Part shown: piece by piece, positions 1-6,320 of the stretch | Layout of the letters: each line of letters starts with the position of its first letter | Numbering within the stretch: position 1 is the first letter of the stretch | Assembly: GCA_023413555.1 (NCBI GenBank) | Contig: JAEZPG010000014.1 | Location: 1-8,842, forward strand | Source: Bacillota bacterium | GTDB lineage: Bacteria; Bacillota; Clostridia; Lachnospirales; Lachnospiraceae | Length of the DNA stretch: 8,842 nucleotides | Direction: 5' to 3' | Program-made: the position numbers and the translations under genes | The notes under the pieces: model-generated | Database searches by the model: none | Told to the model about the DNA's origin: nothing | Seen by the model: the letters and a program-made list of their open reading frames with translations, nothing else

Positions 1-1069
1 CATAATAATCTGCTAAACGATTTAGCATTCCCTCAATATTACCGGTCTCCTCGCCGATATGGGTCATATGATGAACCATAGGGGGAAATATGCCGGAAGC
101 TTTGATTGGTACGGAAAGAGGAACCCCCCTAGCCACCTCAGTCTTAGCGTTTAATAATACATCCCGCACAATCTTATTATCAATGGTCTTCGCAGTCATT
201 TCCAAGGCCTCTATTAATGGAATACCAGCAACAAGCAGAGTACTTATTGTCCTAGCATATCTGGCAGAATAGGTCTTGACATTTAACTTTCCAAATACCG
301 GAATCTTTAATGCCATTTTTGAAAAAAACATCTCTCCCTTAGGAGATTTCTTAAAGGCGATCACACCACCAATCATTGCGACTAAAGCCAATAACAAAAA
401 GTACCACTTTGCCATAATAAAATCACTGGCATTCTTTATAATCTTAGTAATAAGGGGAAGTTCAGAGCCCATAGATGCAAATAAATTCTCAAACTTAGGA
501 ATTACCACCACGAGCATAACAATGATTACAATCAACGCCACAATCCCTACCACACAAGGATAGATGGCTGCTTTCTTTATCAGAGCCTTTAATTTATTTT
601 CTTTCTCAAAATGAGACGCCATACGCTCAAAAGCAATCTCCAGATTACCAGAAGCCTCTCCCGCCTCTACCATATTAATTAAAATAGGTGGGAATACCTT
701 TCCCTGCATTCTCATAGCAGTAGCCAAGTTGTCCCCTTTCTCTACGGCTATCTGAGTATCTCTTATAGCAGTTGCAAGCCTCTTGTTGTTGGTCTGTTCA
801 CTCATCATATCCAGTGCACTAATAATAGACACACCTGCAGAAAGAATGCCTACAAACTGTCTACAGAATAGGCTAAGATCCCTTGATTTTACGCCACCAC
901 CTATTGTTATATTCAAATCCTTGGATAAAGCAGATTGTGTTGCTACTTTGACAGGGATTAGACCATCTGCCTTTAACTGCGCCTTTACCTTATCCACAGA
1001 AGCTGCTTCCATGCTACCTTTTTTCTCTTTACCATCCATACCTATGGCAACGTATGAAAAGCTATCCAT
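1..1069 (-). CDS. pilC: Type IV pilus inner-membrane platform protein PilC (GspF family), 3' end cut by the window edge
   Basis: PilC is the polytopic membrane platform on which the PilB and PilT motors act to assemble and retract pili. I translated 356 codons from ATG 1067-1069, and the frame stays open to base 2. The protein begins MDSFSYVAIGMDGKEKKG, a typical soluble N-terminus. The first T2SSF domain spans about residues 66-190 and contains the family signature GEASGNLEIAFERMASHFE. It leads into a strongly hydrophobic helix at about 170-190, and a second helix lies at about 222-239. The second T2SSF domain starts near residue 270 and repeats the signature as GEETGNIEGMLNRLADYY just before the cut. 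Full-length PilC is about 400 residues, so roughly 45 residues, including the last membrane helix, are missing. The start is supported by GGGAGGT (1076-1082), 6 nt upstream. The gene lies 37 bp after pilT with no terminator between, so it is co-transcribed with pilB and pilT. Confidence 0.96.
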   Translation of the reverse strand, partial: MDSFSYVAIGMDGKEKKGSMEAASVDKVKAQLKADGLIPVKVATQSALSKDLNITIGGGVKSRDLSLFCRQFVGILSAGVSIISALDMMSEQTNNKRLATAIRDTQIAVEKGDNLATAMRMQGKVFPPILINMVEAGEASGNLEIAFERMASHFEKENKLKALIKKAAIYPCVVGIVALIVIIVMLVVVIPKFENLFASMGSELPLITKIIKNASDFIMAKWYFLLLALVAMIGGVIAFKKSPKGEMFFSKMALKIPVFGKLNVKTYSARYARTISTLLVAGIPLIEALEMTAKTIDNKIVRDVLLNAKTEVARGVPLSVPIKASGIFPPMVHHMTHIGEETGNIEGMLNRLADYY

Positions 1070-1106
1070 CTTAGTACCTCCCTAAACACACTCAAATTAT
1101 GGCAAT

Positions 1107-2168
1107 TTACATCATGAATACTTTGCGACTCATTGTGACAGGATCCTGTGAAAAAGCGACACACTTATCAGAATCAATCATTCGTTTTGCATATAGTTCA
1201 TAAAGAGCATCATCCATAGTCTGCATCCCCATCTTCCGGTTAGTCTGCATTACAGATTGAATTTGATGCGCTTTAGCCTCACGTATAAGATTACGAATAG
1301 CGCTATTCGCATACATAACCTCATATGCTGCCGCTCGACCATTGCCACTAGAAAGTGGTATTAGTTGTTGGGATACTATACATTCTATAACCGTAGCCAA
1401 CTGGATACGTATTTGTTGTTGTTGATATGGTGGAAATACATCTATAATACGATCAATTGTATTAGCCGCTCCAATTGTATGTAACGTAGAAAATACAAGA
1501 TGTCCTGTTTCAGCTGCCGTTACAGCAATTGAAATGGTGTCCAAATCTCGCATCTCACCTACAAGAATAACATCCGGGTCCTGACGTAATGCAGATCGTA
1601 GTGCGGAGGCAAAGGTCTGAGAATCATTACCAATCTCTCTTTGATTTACAATTGCTTTCTTATGCTTATGTAAATACTCAATCGGATCCTCCAAGGTAAT
1701 GATATGAGAATTATGCTTCTCATTGATTATATTGATGAGGGAAGCAAGGGTTGTAGATTTACCACTTCCTGTTGGCCCGGTCACCAACACAAGTCCCCTT
1801 TTCTTATTCGTCAACTCCACTACTGAACTAGGTATTCCCAAATCCTCTGGTTTTGGTATCGATACACCAACCAGACGAATTGCTGCAGCATAGGAGCCAC
1901 GTTGCTTAAATATATTGACACGGTAACGTCCCAAATGTTGTATTGCATAGGAAAAGTCTACTTCTCCCTTCTCATCTAGTATCTCCTTATGACGCTCATC
2001 CAATAGAGCCATAACCATACTAACGGTATCATCTGGAGAAAAAACAGGTGTTCCTATATTAACCAATTCTCCATTGACACGACACTTAGGTGGAACTCCA
2101 ACTGTAATATGTACGTCAGATGCTCCCTTCTCATTAGCCATGACTAAAAGTTCCTTCATTGTAATCAT
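1107..2168 (-). CDS. pilT: Type IV pilus retraction ATPase PilT
   Basis: PilT is the cytoplasmic hexameric ATPase that depolymerises pili and powers twitching motility. The 353-residue product has normal family length. Visible motifs are the N-terminal GASDVHIT hallmark (residues 15-22), Walker A GPTGSGKST (131-139), the Asp box around TLEDPIE (158-164), Walker B VGEMRD (203-208) with catalytic-type E205, and the His box GHLVFSTLHT (222-231). The C-terminal motif AIRNLIRE (290-297) matches the motif known to be needed for retraction in PilT, which separates it from PilB-type ATPases. The start at 2166-2168 is well supported by AAGGAG (2177-2182), 8 nt upstream; the internal ATG three codons later has no better site. 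It lies 41 bp downstream of pilB and 37 bp upstream of pilC, in one apparent operon. Nothing is truncated. Confidence 0.97.
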   Translation of the reverse strand: MITMKELLVMANEKGASDVHITVGVPPKCRVNGELVNIGTPVFSPDDTVSMVMALLDERHKEILDEKGEVDFSYAIQHLGRYRVNIFKQRGSYAAAIRLVGVSIPKPEDLGIPSSVVELTNKKRGLVLVTGPTGSGKSTTLASLINIINEKHNSHIITLEDPIEYLHKHKKAIVNQREIGNDSQTFASALRSALRQDPDVILVGEMRDLDTISIAVTAAETGHLVFSTLHTIGAANTIDRIIDVFPPYQQQQIRIQLATVIECIVSQQLIPLSSGNGRAAAYEVMYANSAIRNLIREAKAHQIQSVMQTNRKMGMQTMDDALYELYAKRMIDSDKCVAFSQDPVTMSRKVFMM

Positions 2169-2209
2169 AAATACTACTCCTTATTCCTAACTTCGACTCT
2201 TCTGTCAAA

Positions 2210-3913
2210 CTACTCAAATGTAACTCTCTTCATTTCTGATAAAGAGCTAATCCCCTCCATAACACAGCGACCTGCACTCATCCTAAGTGTATGCATGCCT
2301 TCCTTAATAGCCTCTGCCTCCAAATCATCCGCTGATCTATGCTCATTAATCATTTTCTTTAGCTTTGGTGTTATCGTCATAATCTCATAAATACCGATAC
2401 GCCCAAAATATCCTGTCTCTCCGCAGGAAGCACATCCTCCCGGTTCATAGATTGTCAGTTCCTGATCTAGAGGTACCTTTAACAGTTCTTTATCTAAATC
2501 CGTAGCCCTAACTTTCTTTTTACAATTAGGACAAAGTCGTCTTAACAAGCGCTGAGCTATTATTCCCACAGTAGAGTCAGCAATCAAATAAGGCTCTACT
2601 TCCATATCCTCTAATCGTGCGATAGAACTGGCGGCACTGTTGGTATGCAAAGTACTTACAACGAGGTGACCTGTAATGGCTGCTTTAACGGCGATCTGTG
2701 CCGTCTCTGTATCACGTATCTCACCTATCATAATAATGTCAGGATCCTGCCGAAGAATCGAACGCAGGGCACTGGCAAAAGTAAGTCCAGCCTTTGTATT
2801 GGTCTGGACCTGATTAATTCCATCTATATTAGCCTCTACCGGATCTTCAACGGTAATAATATTTACATCTTCGTTATTGAGTTCACTTAAAGCAGTATAT
2901 AAAGTAGTAGATTTACCACTTCCGGTAGGCCCTGTTACTAGAATAATGCCATGTGGATGAGCAAGAATTTGATTAAATTCTACTAATTCCTGTTGGGAAA
3001 ATCCTAATTCTGATTTTTTTCTATTAAGTGCTTTTTTAGCAGTCAATCGCATAACAATCTTTTCACCAAAAACGGTAGGCAAAATTGACACCCGGATATC
3101 ATATTCTGTTCGGTCCACCATCTGAGTAATTCTTCCATCCTGAGGTTTTCTCTTCTCAGATATATCCATGCCACCAATAATTTTAATACGAGCTACTATA
3201 GCAGCAAATAAGCTCATCTTATATTGCATGGTTTCCATTAGAACACCATCGATTCGATATCTTACTCGAATCCTATTCTCCATAGGTTCTATATGTATAT
3301 CACTGGCGCGCTGACGAACAGCCTGTTCTATAATTGTCTTAACAAGTAAAACAATAGGCGCATTCTCTACTTCCAAATTGCTAGTATCAGCATCATCCTC
3401 TTTATATTGACTTTCTTTTTCCTTCGTATACTGTTCTGCAACAGCCATAGCTTCCTTGTTACCATAATACTTGTCGATGGCTTTAAGGACATCTGTTGTA
3501 GTAGCAACAAATGGATTCATCATTCTATCAGTAATAATGGATAGGTCATCTAATGCAATAAAATCCAGTGGATTAGCCATAGCAAGATTGATTATATTAG
3601 GATTACCATCCTTGTAACCAAAGGGAATTACCATGTGCTTTCTTAATACCTTATCTTCCACAAGATTTATTAACTCATCAGGTATCTTAATCTCAGATAG
3701 ATTAACAATATCGTAATCTAATTGAATATGAAGTGCCTTGGCAATCTGATACTCAGTGACATAACCCATATCTGTCAAAACTTCACCAAGCTTGTTCTTT
3801 GATATTTTCTGCTGCTCTAAGGCATCTTTTAATTGTTCTTCAGTTACAACTCTAGCAGCAACTAATAAATCACCTAATCGTTTTTTCTTTCTACGAAATC
3901 CTTCAATTGCCAT
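2210..3913 (-). CDS. pilB: Type IV pilus extension ATPase PilB with MshEN c-di-GMP-binding N-domain
   Basis: PilB is the cytoplasmic hexameric ATPase that drives pilin polymerisation. The 567-residue protein is of normal length. Residues 12-64 form an MshEN domain with two 24-residue motifs, R12-Q35 (RLGDLL...L28...L32..Q35) and K41-Q64 (KLGEVL...I57...L61..Q64), separated by five residues. This is the layout of the known cyclic-di-GMP receptor fold. An acidic linker (about 160-182) precedes the ATPase core: ASDIHIEP (203-210), Walker A GPTGSGKST (328-336), Asp box VEDPVE (355-360), Walker B IGEIRD (396-401) and His box GHLVVSTLHT (415-424). Two CxxC pairs, C461/C464 and C494/C497, form the zinc-binding knuckle typical of PilB/GspE. 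AAAGGGGG (3921-3928), 7 nt upstream, supports the start. This is the first gene of the pil operon, behind a promoter at 3959-3987. Binding of c-di-GMP is inferred from the motif. Confidence 0.97.
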   Translation of the reverse strand: MAIEGFRRKKKRLGDLLVAARVVTEEQLKDALEQQKISKNKLGEVLTDMGYVTEYQIAKALHIQLDYDIVNLSEIKIPDELINLVEDKVLRKHMVIPFGYKDGNPNIINLAMANPLDFIALDDLSIITDRMMNPFVATTTDVLKAIDKYYGNKEAMAVAEQYTKEKESQYKEDDADTSNLEVENAPIVLLVKTIIEQAVRQRASDIHIEPMENRIRVRYRIDGVLMETMQYKMSLFAAIVARIKIIGGMDISEKRKPQDGRITQMVDRTEYDIRVSILPTVFGEKIVMRLTAKKALNRKKSELGFSQQELVEFNQILAHPHGIILVTGPTGSGKSTTLYTALSELNNEDVNIITVEDPVEANIDGINQVQTNTKAGLTFASALRSILRQDPDIIMIGEIRDTETAQIAVKAAITGHLVVSTLHTNSAASSIARLEDMEVEPYLIADSTVGIIAQRLLRRLCPNCKKKVRATDLDKELLKVPLDQELTIYEPGGCASCGETGYFGRIGIYEIMTITPKLKKMINEHRSADDLEAEAIKEGMHTLRMSAGRCVMEGISSLSEMKRVTFE

Positions 3914-3958
3914 TATTCAACCCCCTTTCTCTTGACGTAAAAATATGTAGATATATTA

Positions 3959-3987
3959 ATAATATCATTAATTTCATCTTTGTTCAA
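3959..3987 (-). promoter_or_regulatory. Predicted sigma-A promoter of the pilBTC operon
   Basis: On the minus strand, TTGAAC (3982-3987) and TATTAT (3959-3964) are separated by exactly 17 bp. Transcription would start near 3952, giving a leader of about 40 nt to the pilB start. Spacing is ideal and the -10 differs from consensus at one base, but the -35 matches at only four positions and the region is very AT-rich, so chance similarity is possible. Other TATAAT-like strings further upstream (for example around 4073-4078) lack a usable -35. Confidence 0.55.
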
Positions 3988-4092
3988 CCATATTTTCCTA
4001 GTTTTATGTTATATCTGGTTTAATACTCATATATTTTTCTTACTTTTACATTATATTATTTTATTTATTAAAATTATACTCTAACATCAAAA

Positions 4093-4139
4093 ATAAGGTA
4101 CCAATTGGAATAAAATACATTTTCCTATTGGTACCTTAT
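4093..4139 (-). terminator. Rho-independent terminator after the GTPase pair
   Basis: A 13-bp perfect inverted repeat (ATAAGGTACCAAT at 4093-4105 against ATTGGTACCTTAT at 4127-4139) continues inward, after one T-T mismatch, with a further GGAA/TTCC 4-bp stem around an 11-nt loop. On the minus strand it begins 4 nt after the stop codon of the second GTPase gene and runs into TTTTT (lower coordinates), as expected for intrinsic termination. It separates the GTPase unit from the pil operon. Confidence 0.8.
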
Positions 4140-4143
4140 AATA

Positions 4144-5085
4144 CTAATTAAAATAAACTAGCTCTTCTTCTGGTTTTGTGGTATGTTCCACGACTTTGGC
4201 ATAAAGCACTGGACCTTTTCCGCGGTATTCCTTACGATATTCAACTCGAACCTCGGCCTCAATGTGAATCCATTCCTTCAATTTCAGGTCCTCCACCCCA
4301 TTATAGTTGCAGACAAACCCAATAAAAGCAATGTCATCTGCACAACAGGTCATGGCAAATCTTCCCGGTACAAATTGGTTCTTTGGGAAGTTACGGTTCT
4401 TATATACAACAGCCTTCATAGACACTGTCTTACCTGCATATTTCTTAGGATTATCCATGGCATCCATATACCAGATCCCATAATCATCATCCTCAAGGGT
4501 TATCTTCTTAGCATTGACATCGTAAGGTAAGTCCTCATCCGTCTCTGGCAGTGGTGCTCCATCTAACCCTTCAAAATATACAGTAGCTTTCCGATTGACC
4601 GCCTTCACACTGCGCTTCCAATTACCTTTTTTGATATCCGGTTGACATCGATTAAAAACAATTAGGTCTGACAATCCAATCTGTTCCATAATCATGGATT
4701 TCATATTGGTATTGTATATCTCAAAGGTAGTGGCATCTATGGTGGAAATCACCTGTACCACTGGCCAATTCTCAGGAAGTACTTCATCTACCAGACGGGA
4801 TACCTTCCACATCCCGTTAAATTCAATTAACACACGTGCTGGATGATAAAATGCCTCTAGTCGTTTTATAAATTCCGTTGTTAGCTCCTCTTCCTCTTCT
4901 ACTGTAACAACATCTACTTTTAAATTTGAAAGGGAAACTTCATCAAATTCTTCCGTTCCTTCTTCGCATAGAATTAACAGCGTCTTTTCTCCATCGACAA
5001 AATCCGGATCCGAAATTGTATCTTTTATAAAGGTGGTCTTTCCACTTTCCAAAAAACCTGTAAATAGGTAAACAGGGATTTCCAT
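4144..5085 (-). CDS. COG0523-type GTPase domain fused to a YcgQ/DUF1980-like C-terminal domain
   Basis: This is a 313-residue protein with two parts. Residues 1 to about 190 form a CobW/P47K-like NTPase domain with P-loop GFLESGKT (10-17). It is divergent: the CxCC metal motif of the family is absent, the EPSG region reads IEFNGMW (87-93), and the G4 (N/T)KxD position reads FNRCQ (144-148). Residues about 195-313 resemble the C-terminal domain of YcgQ (DUF1980/TIGR03943). The match is strongest at GRFAMTCCADD (241-251), the following hydrophobic strand, and the closing strands ending KVVEHTTKPEEELVYF. In other Firmicutes YcgQ is paired with a YcgR-type membrane permease. The start has AAAGGAT (5095-5101), about 9 nt upstream. 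The gene follows the His-rich GTPase gene by 30 bp with no terminator, so the two are co-transcribed and probably act together in metal handling. The family assignments come from recalled motifs, the biological role is inferred, and no permease gene is in the window. Confidence 0.85.
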   Translation of the reverse strand: MEIPVYLFTGFLESGKTTFIKDTISDPDFVDGEKTLLILCEEGTEEFDEVSLSNLKVDVVTVEEEEELTTEFIKRLEAFYHPARVLIEFNGMWKVSRLVDEVLPENWPVVQVISTIDATTFEIYNTNMKSMIMEQIGLSDLIVFNRCQPDIKKGNWKRSVKAVNRKATVYFEGLDGAPLPETDEDLPYDVNAKKITLEDDDYGIWYMDAMDNPKKYAGKTVSMKAVVYKNRNFPKNQFVPGRFAMTCCADDIAFIGFVCNYNGVEDLKLKEWIHIEAEVRVEYRKEYRGKGPVLYAKVVEHTTKPEEELVYFN

Positions 5086-5115
5086 ACTTAATCATCCTTT
5101 TATTTTCTTTATTTC

Positions 5116-6183
5116 TTACACATGAAAAAGTTGTTCCAATTGTGATTGATCAATATTAGAACCAATGACACATAGTTTACCGGTAATCTCAGGTGTACCG
5201 GTACGAATCTCGTATTCCCCTGGAACTAAGTCAAAATAAATCCACTCTCCACATACATCCGGAACAATTCCCTTTGCTCGTAAGACAATACCATATTTAT
5301 CGGTATTTGCTAAGGTCTCCAAAATTTCCTTCATCTCATCTTTACTGTATCGATGTGGTGTCTCTATACCCCAGCTGGTGAATACCTCATCCGCATGGTG
5401 ATGGCCTTCATGATGATGGTCATGATTGTGTCCGCAGCAGCATTCCCCATCATGGTCATGATGATGCTCGTGATGATGCTCGTGGTCGTGATGATGCTCA
5501 TGGTCGTGATGATGCTCGTGATCATGATGATGTCCTCCACAAGACGGACAGATTTCTTCCTCATCCATAAGCTCCTCCACCATTGAGCGGGTTGACTCCA
5601 TTGCCTCTAGCACCTTTTTACCATCCAATTGTTCCCATGGTGTGGTAATAATGGTTGCTTTCTCATTATGCTGTCTTATTAAATCAATGGTAGCATCCAG
5701 CTTGTCCTCTTTGATATTCTGAGTACGACTAAGTACAATAGTCTTAGCATTTTCTACTTGATTATTAAAGAATTCGCCAAAGTTCTTCATGTACATTTTA
5801 CATTTGGTAGCATCAGCTACCGTAACCAAACTATTTAAGTGGATATCAGTATCTTCTGCCACACCCTGCACTGCCTTAATTACATCAGACAGCTTTCCAA
5901 CACCTGATGGCTCAATGATGATTCGATCTGGGGAAAACTTTGCAAGTACCTCTTTTAATGCTGTTCCAAAATCCCCTACTAAGGAACAACAGATGCAGCC
6001 GGAATTCATTTCTGTAATCTCTACTCCTGCATCCTTTAAGAATCCCCCATCTATGCCAATCTCACCAAATTCATTTTCAATTAAAACAAGCTTTTCCTCT
6101 ACAAAAGCTTCTTGTAAAAGCTTTTTAATGAGTGTTGTTTTTCCGGCACCAAGAAAACCAGAAAATATATCTATTTTTGTCAT
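5116..6183 (-). CDS. COG0523 (CobW/ZNG1-type) metallochaperone GTPase with a His-rich metal-binding loop
   Basis: Members of this family use GTP hydrolysis to deliver a metal (zinc, cobalt or others) to client proteins. The 355-residue product shows P-loop GFLGAGKT (9-16), switch region NEFGEIGID (37-45), the family's internal-metal-site motif GCICC (62-66, cysteines 63, 65, 66) and EPSG (91-94). The G4 position reads LSRTQ (151-155) instead of (N/T)KxD. A linker at about 212-264 contains CPSC, 27 histidines, CCC and more His clusters. A CobW_C-like domain follows (about 267-355). His-rich loops at this position are common in zinc-linked members, but the metal cannot be told from sequence. 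AAGGA (6189-6193), 5 nt upstream, supports the start, and the frame has a stop codon shortly upstream of it. The start overlaps the stop of a possible 12-codon leader ORF. Upstream lies a Fur-family-like palindrome that suggests metal-responsive control. The gene leads a two-gene operon. Confidence 0.93.
   Translation of the reverse strand: MTKIDIFSGFLGAGKTTLIKKLLQEAFVEEKLVLIENEFGEIGIDGGFLKDAGVEITEMNSGCICCSLVGDFGTALKEVLAKFSPDRIIIEPSGVGKLSDVIKAVQGVAEDTDIHLNSLVTVADATKCKMYMKNFGEFFNNQVENAKTIVLSRTQNIKEDKLDATIDLIRQHNEKATIITTPWEQLDGKKVLEAMESTRSMVEELMDEEEICPSCGGHHHDHEHHHDHEHHHDHEHHHEHHHDHDGECCCGHNHDHHHEGHHHADEVFTSWGIETPHRYSKDEMKEILETLANTDKYGIVLRAKGIVPDVCGEWIYFDLVPGEYEIRTGTPEITGKLCVIGSNIDQSQLEQLFHV
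5449..5532 (-). repeat. 18-bp in-frame tandem repeat encoding HHHDHE units
   Basis: Inside the first GTPase gene, residues 218-245 consist of three HHHDHE units followed by HHHE and HHHDHD. The DNA shows the matching 18-bp periodicity with synonymous changes among units (His CAC/CAT, Asp GAC/GAT). The units are in frame, so gain or loss of one would change the length of the metal-binding loop without breaking the gene. Confidence 0.85.
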
Positions 6184-6218
6184 ATTAATCCTTCCCTATG
6201 GTTCTTCTTCTCTTCCAC
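6180..6218 (-). CDS. Possible 12-codon leader ORF translationally coupled to the His-rich GTPase gene
   Basis: A perfect Shine-Dalgarno, AAAGGAGGT (6228-6236), lies 9 nt before a GTG codon (6216-6218). It opens a short frame reading MEEKKNHREGLI (GTG taken as Met) and then TGA (6180-6182). The TGA overlaps the GTPase start as ATGA, the classic coupling arrangement. The GTPase's own Shine-Dalgarno (AAGGA) is weaker and lies inside the leader. A 5-bp hairpin (TCCAC/GTGGA, 6214-6228) would cover the GTG. No known attenuator peptide is recognised, and a frame this short can arise by chance; the strength and placement of the ribosome site are the main argument. Confidence 0.4.
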   Translation of the reverse strand: MEEKKNHREGLI

Positions 6219-6251
6219 GGGGAGTGGACCTCCTTTCTCGCAATTGCTTTC

Positions 6252-6293
6252 TTATGACACTTTTGTACCATAGTTAGTATTATAACACTTTTG
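6252..6293 (-). repeat. 14-bp direct repeat spanning the GTPase promoter
   Basis: Two copies, identical at 13 of 14 positions, lie 28 bp apart. On the plus strand they read TTATAACACTTTTG (6280-6293) and TTATGACACTTTTG (6252-6265). The upstream copy contains most of the extended -10 element; the other lies just downstream of the predicted transcription start. They could be tandem operator half-sites for a repressor or remnants of a duplicated promoter element. I do not recognise a regulator for this sequence. Confidence 0.55.
6279..6287 (-). promoter_or_regulatory. Extended -10 promoter of the GTPase operon
   Basis: On the minus strand TGTTATAAT (6279-6287) is a perfect extended -10 element (TGnTATAAT). 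No convincing TTGACA-like -35 lies at 16-18 bp, which fits an extended -10 promoter or one that is activator- or repressor-controlled. The predicted start near 6272 gives a leader of about 90 nt before the GTPase ATG. Confidence 0.6.
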
Positions 6294-6305
6294 CTACATT
6301 TTTCG

Positions 6306-6320
6306 CGATAAAAATTATCA
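6306..6320. promoter_or_regulatory. Candidate Fur-family (Fur/Zur-like) operator
   Basis: CGATAAAAATTATCA matches the 7-1-7 Fur-family palindrome TGATAATnATTATCA at 12 of 14 informative positions, with a perfect right half. It sits over and just upstream of the -35 region of the GTPase promoter and overlaps the aminopeptidase stop codon. Regulation of COG0523 genes by Zur is well documented in other bacteria, which makes the position meaningful, but AT-rich DNA yields such matches by chance and the exact regulator cannot be told. Confidence 0.4.

Noticed and set aside
90..1085. Three plus-strand frames (90-272, 276-563, 783-1085)
   Set aside because: They are antisense to pilC, whose minus-strand translation is continuous and matches the family along its length.
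3914..4092. c-di-GMP riboswitch upstream of pilB, as seen before some clostridial pilus genes
   Set aside because: The predicted leader is only about 40 nt and the AT-rich upstream DNA lacks the conserved GEMM core sequences.
4144..5085. Second GTPase as a pseudogene because CxCC and G4 are missing
   Set aside because: The frame is intact, the P-loop is preserved, it has a ribosome site, and a distinct well-formed C-terminal domain and a terminator follow; divergence fits specialisation.
5353..5586. Met/Val-rich plus-strand frame of 77 codons, and another shadow frame at 5364-5564 on the minus strand
   Set aside because: Both are by-products of the His-codon repeats in the GTPase gene (CAC/CAT read in other frames); neither has a plausible ribosome site or domain.
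5789..6277. 162-codon plus-strand frame
   Set aside because: It lies antisense to the conserved N-terminal GTPase domain, which has clear motifs. The frame has no recognisable domain.
6294..6320. Terminator after the aminopeptidase gene
   Set aside because: The short A/T-only inverted repeats (GATAA/TTATC; ATTTTT/AAAAAT) are too weak for intrinsic termination; the palindrome fits an operator better.
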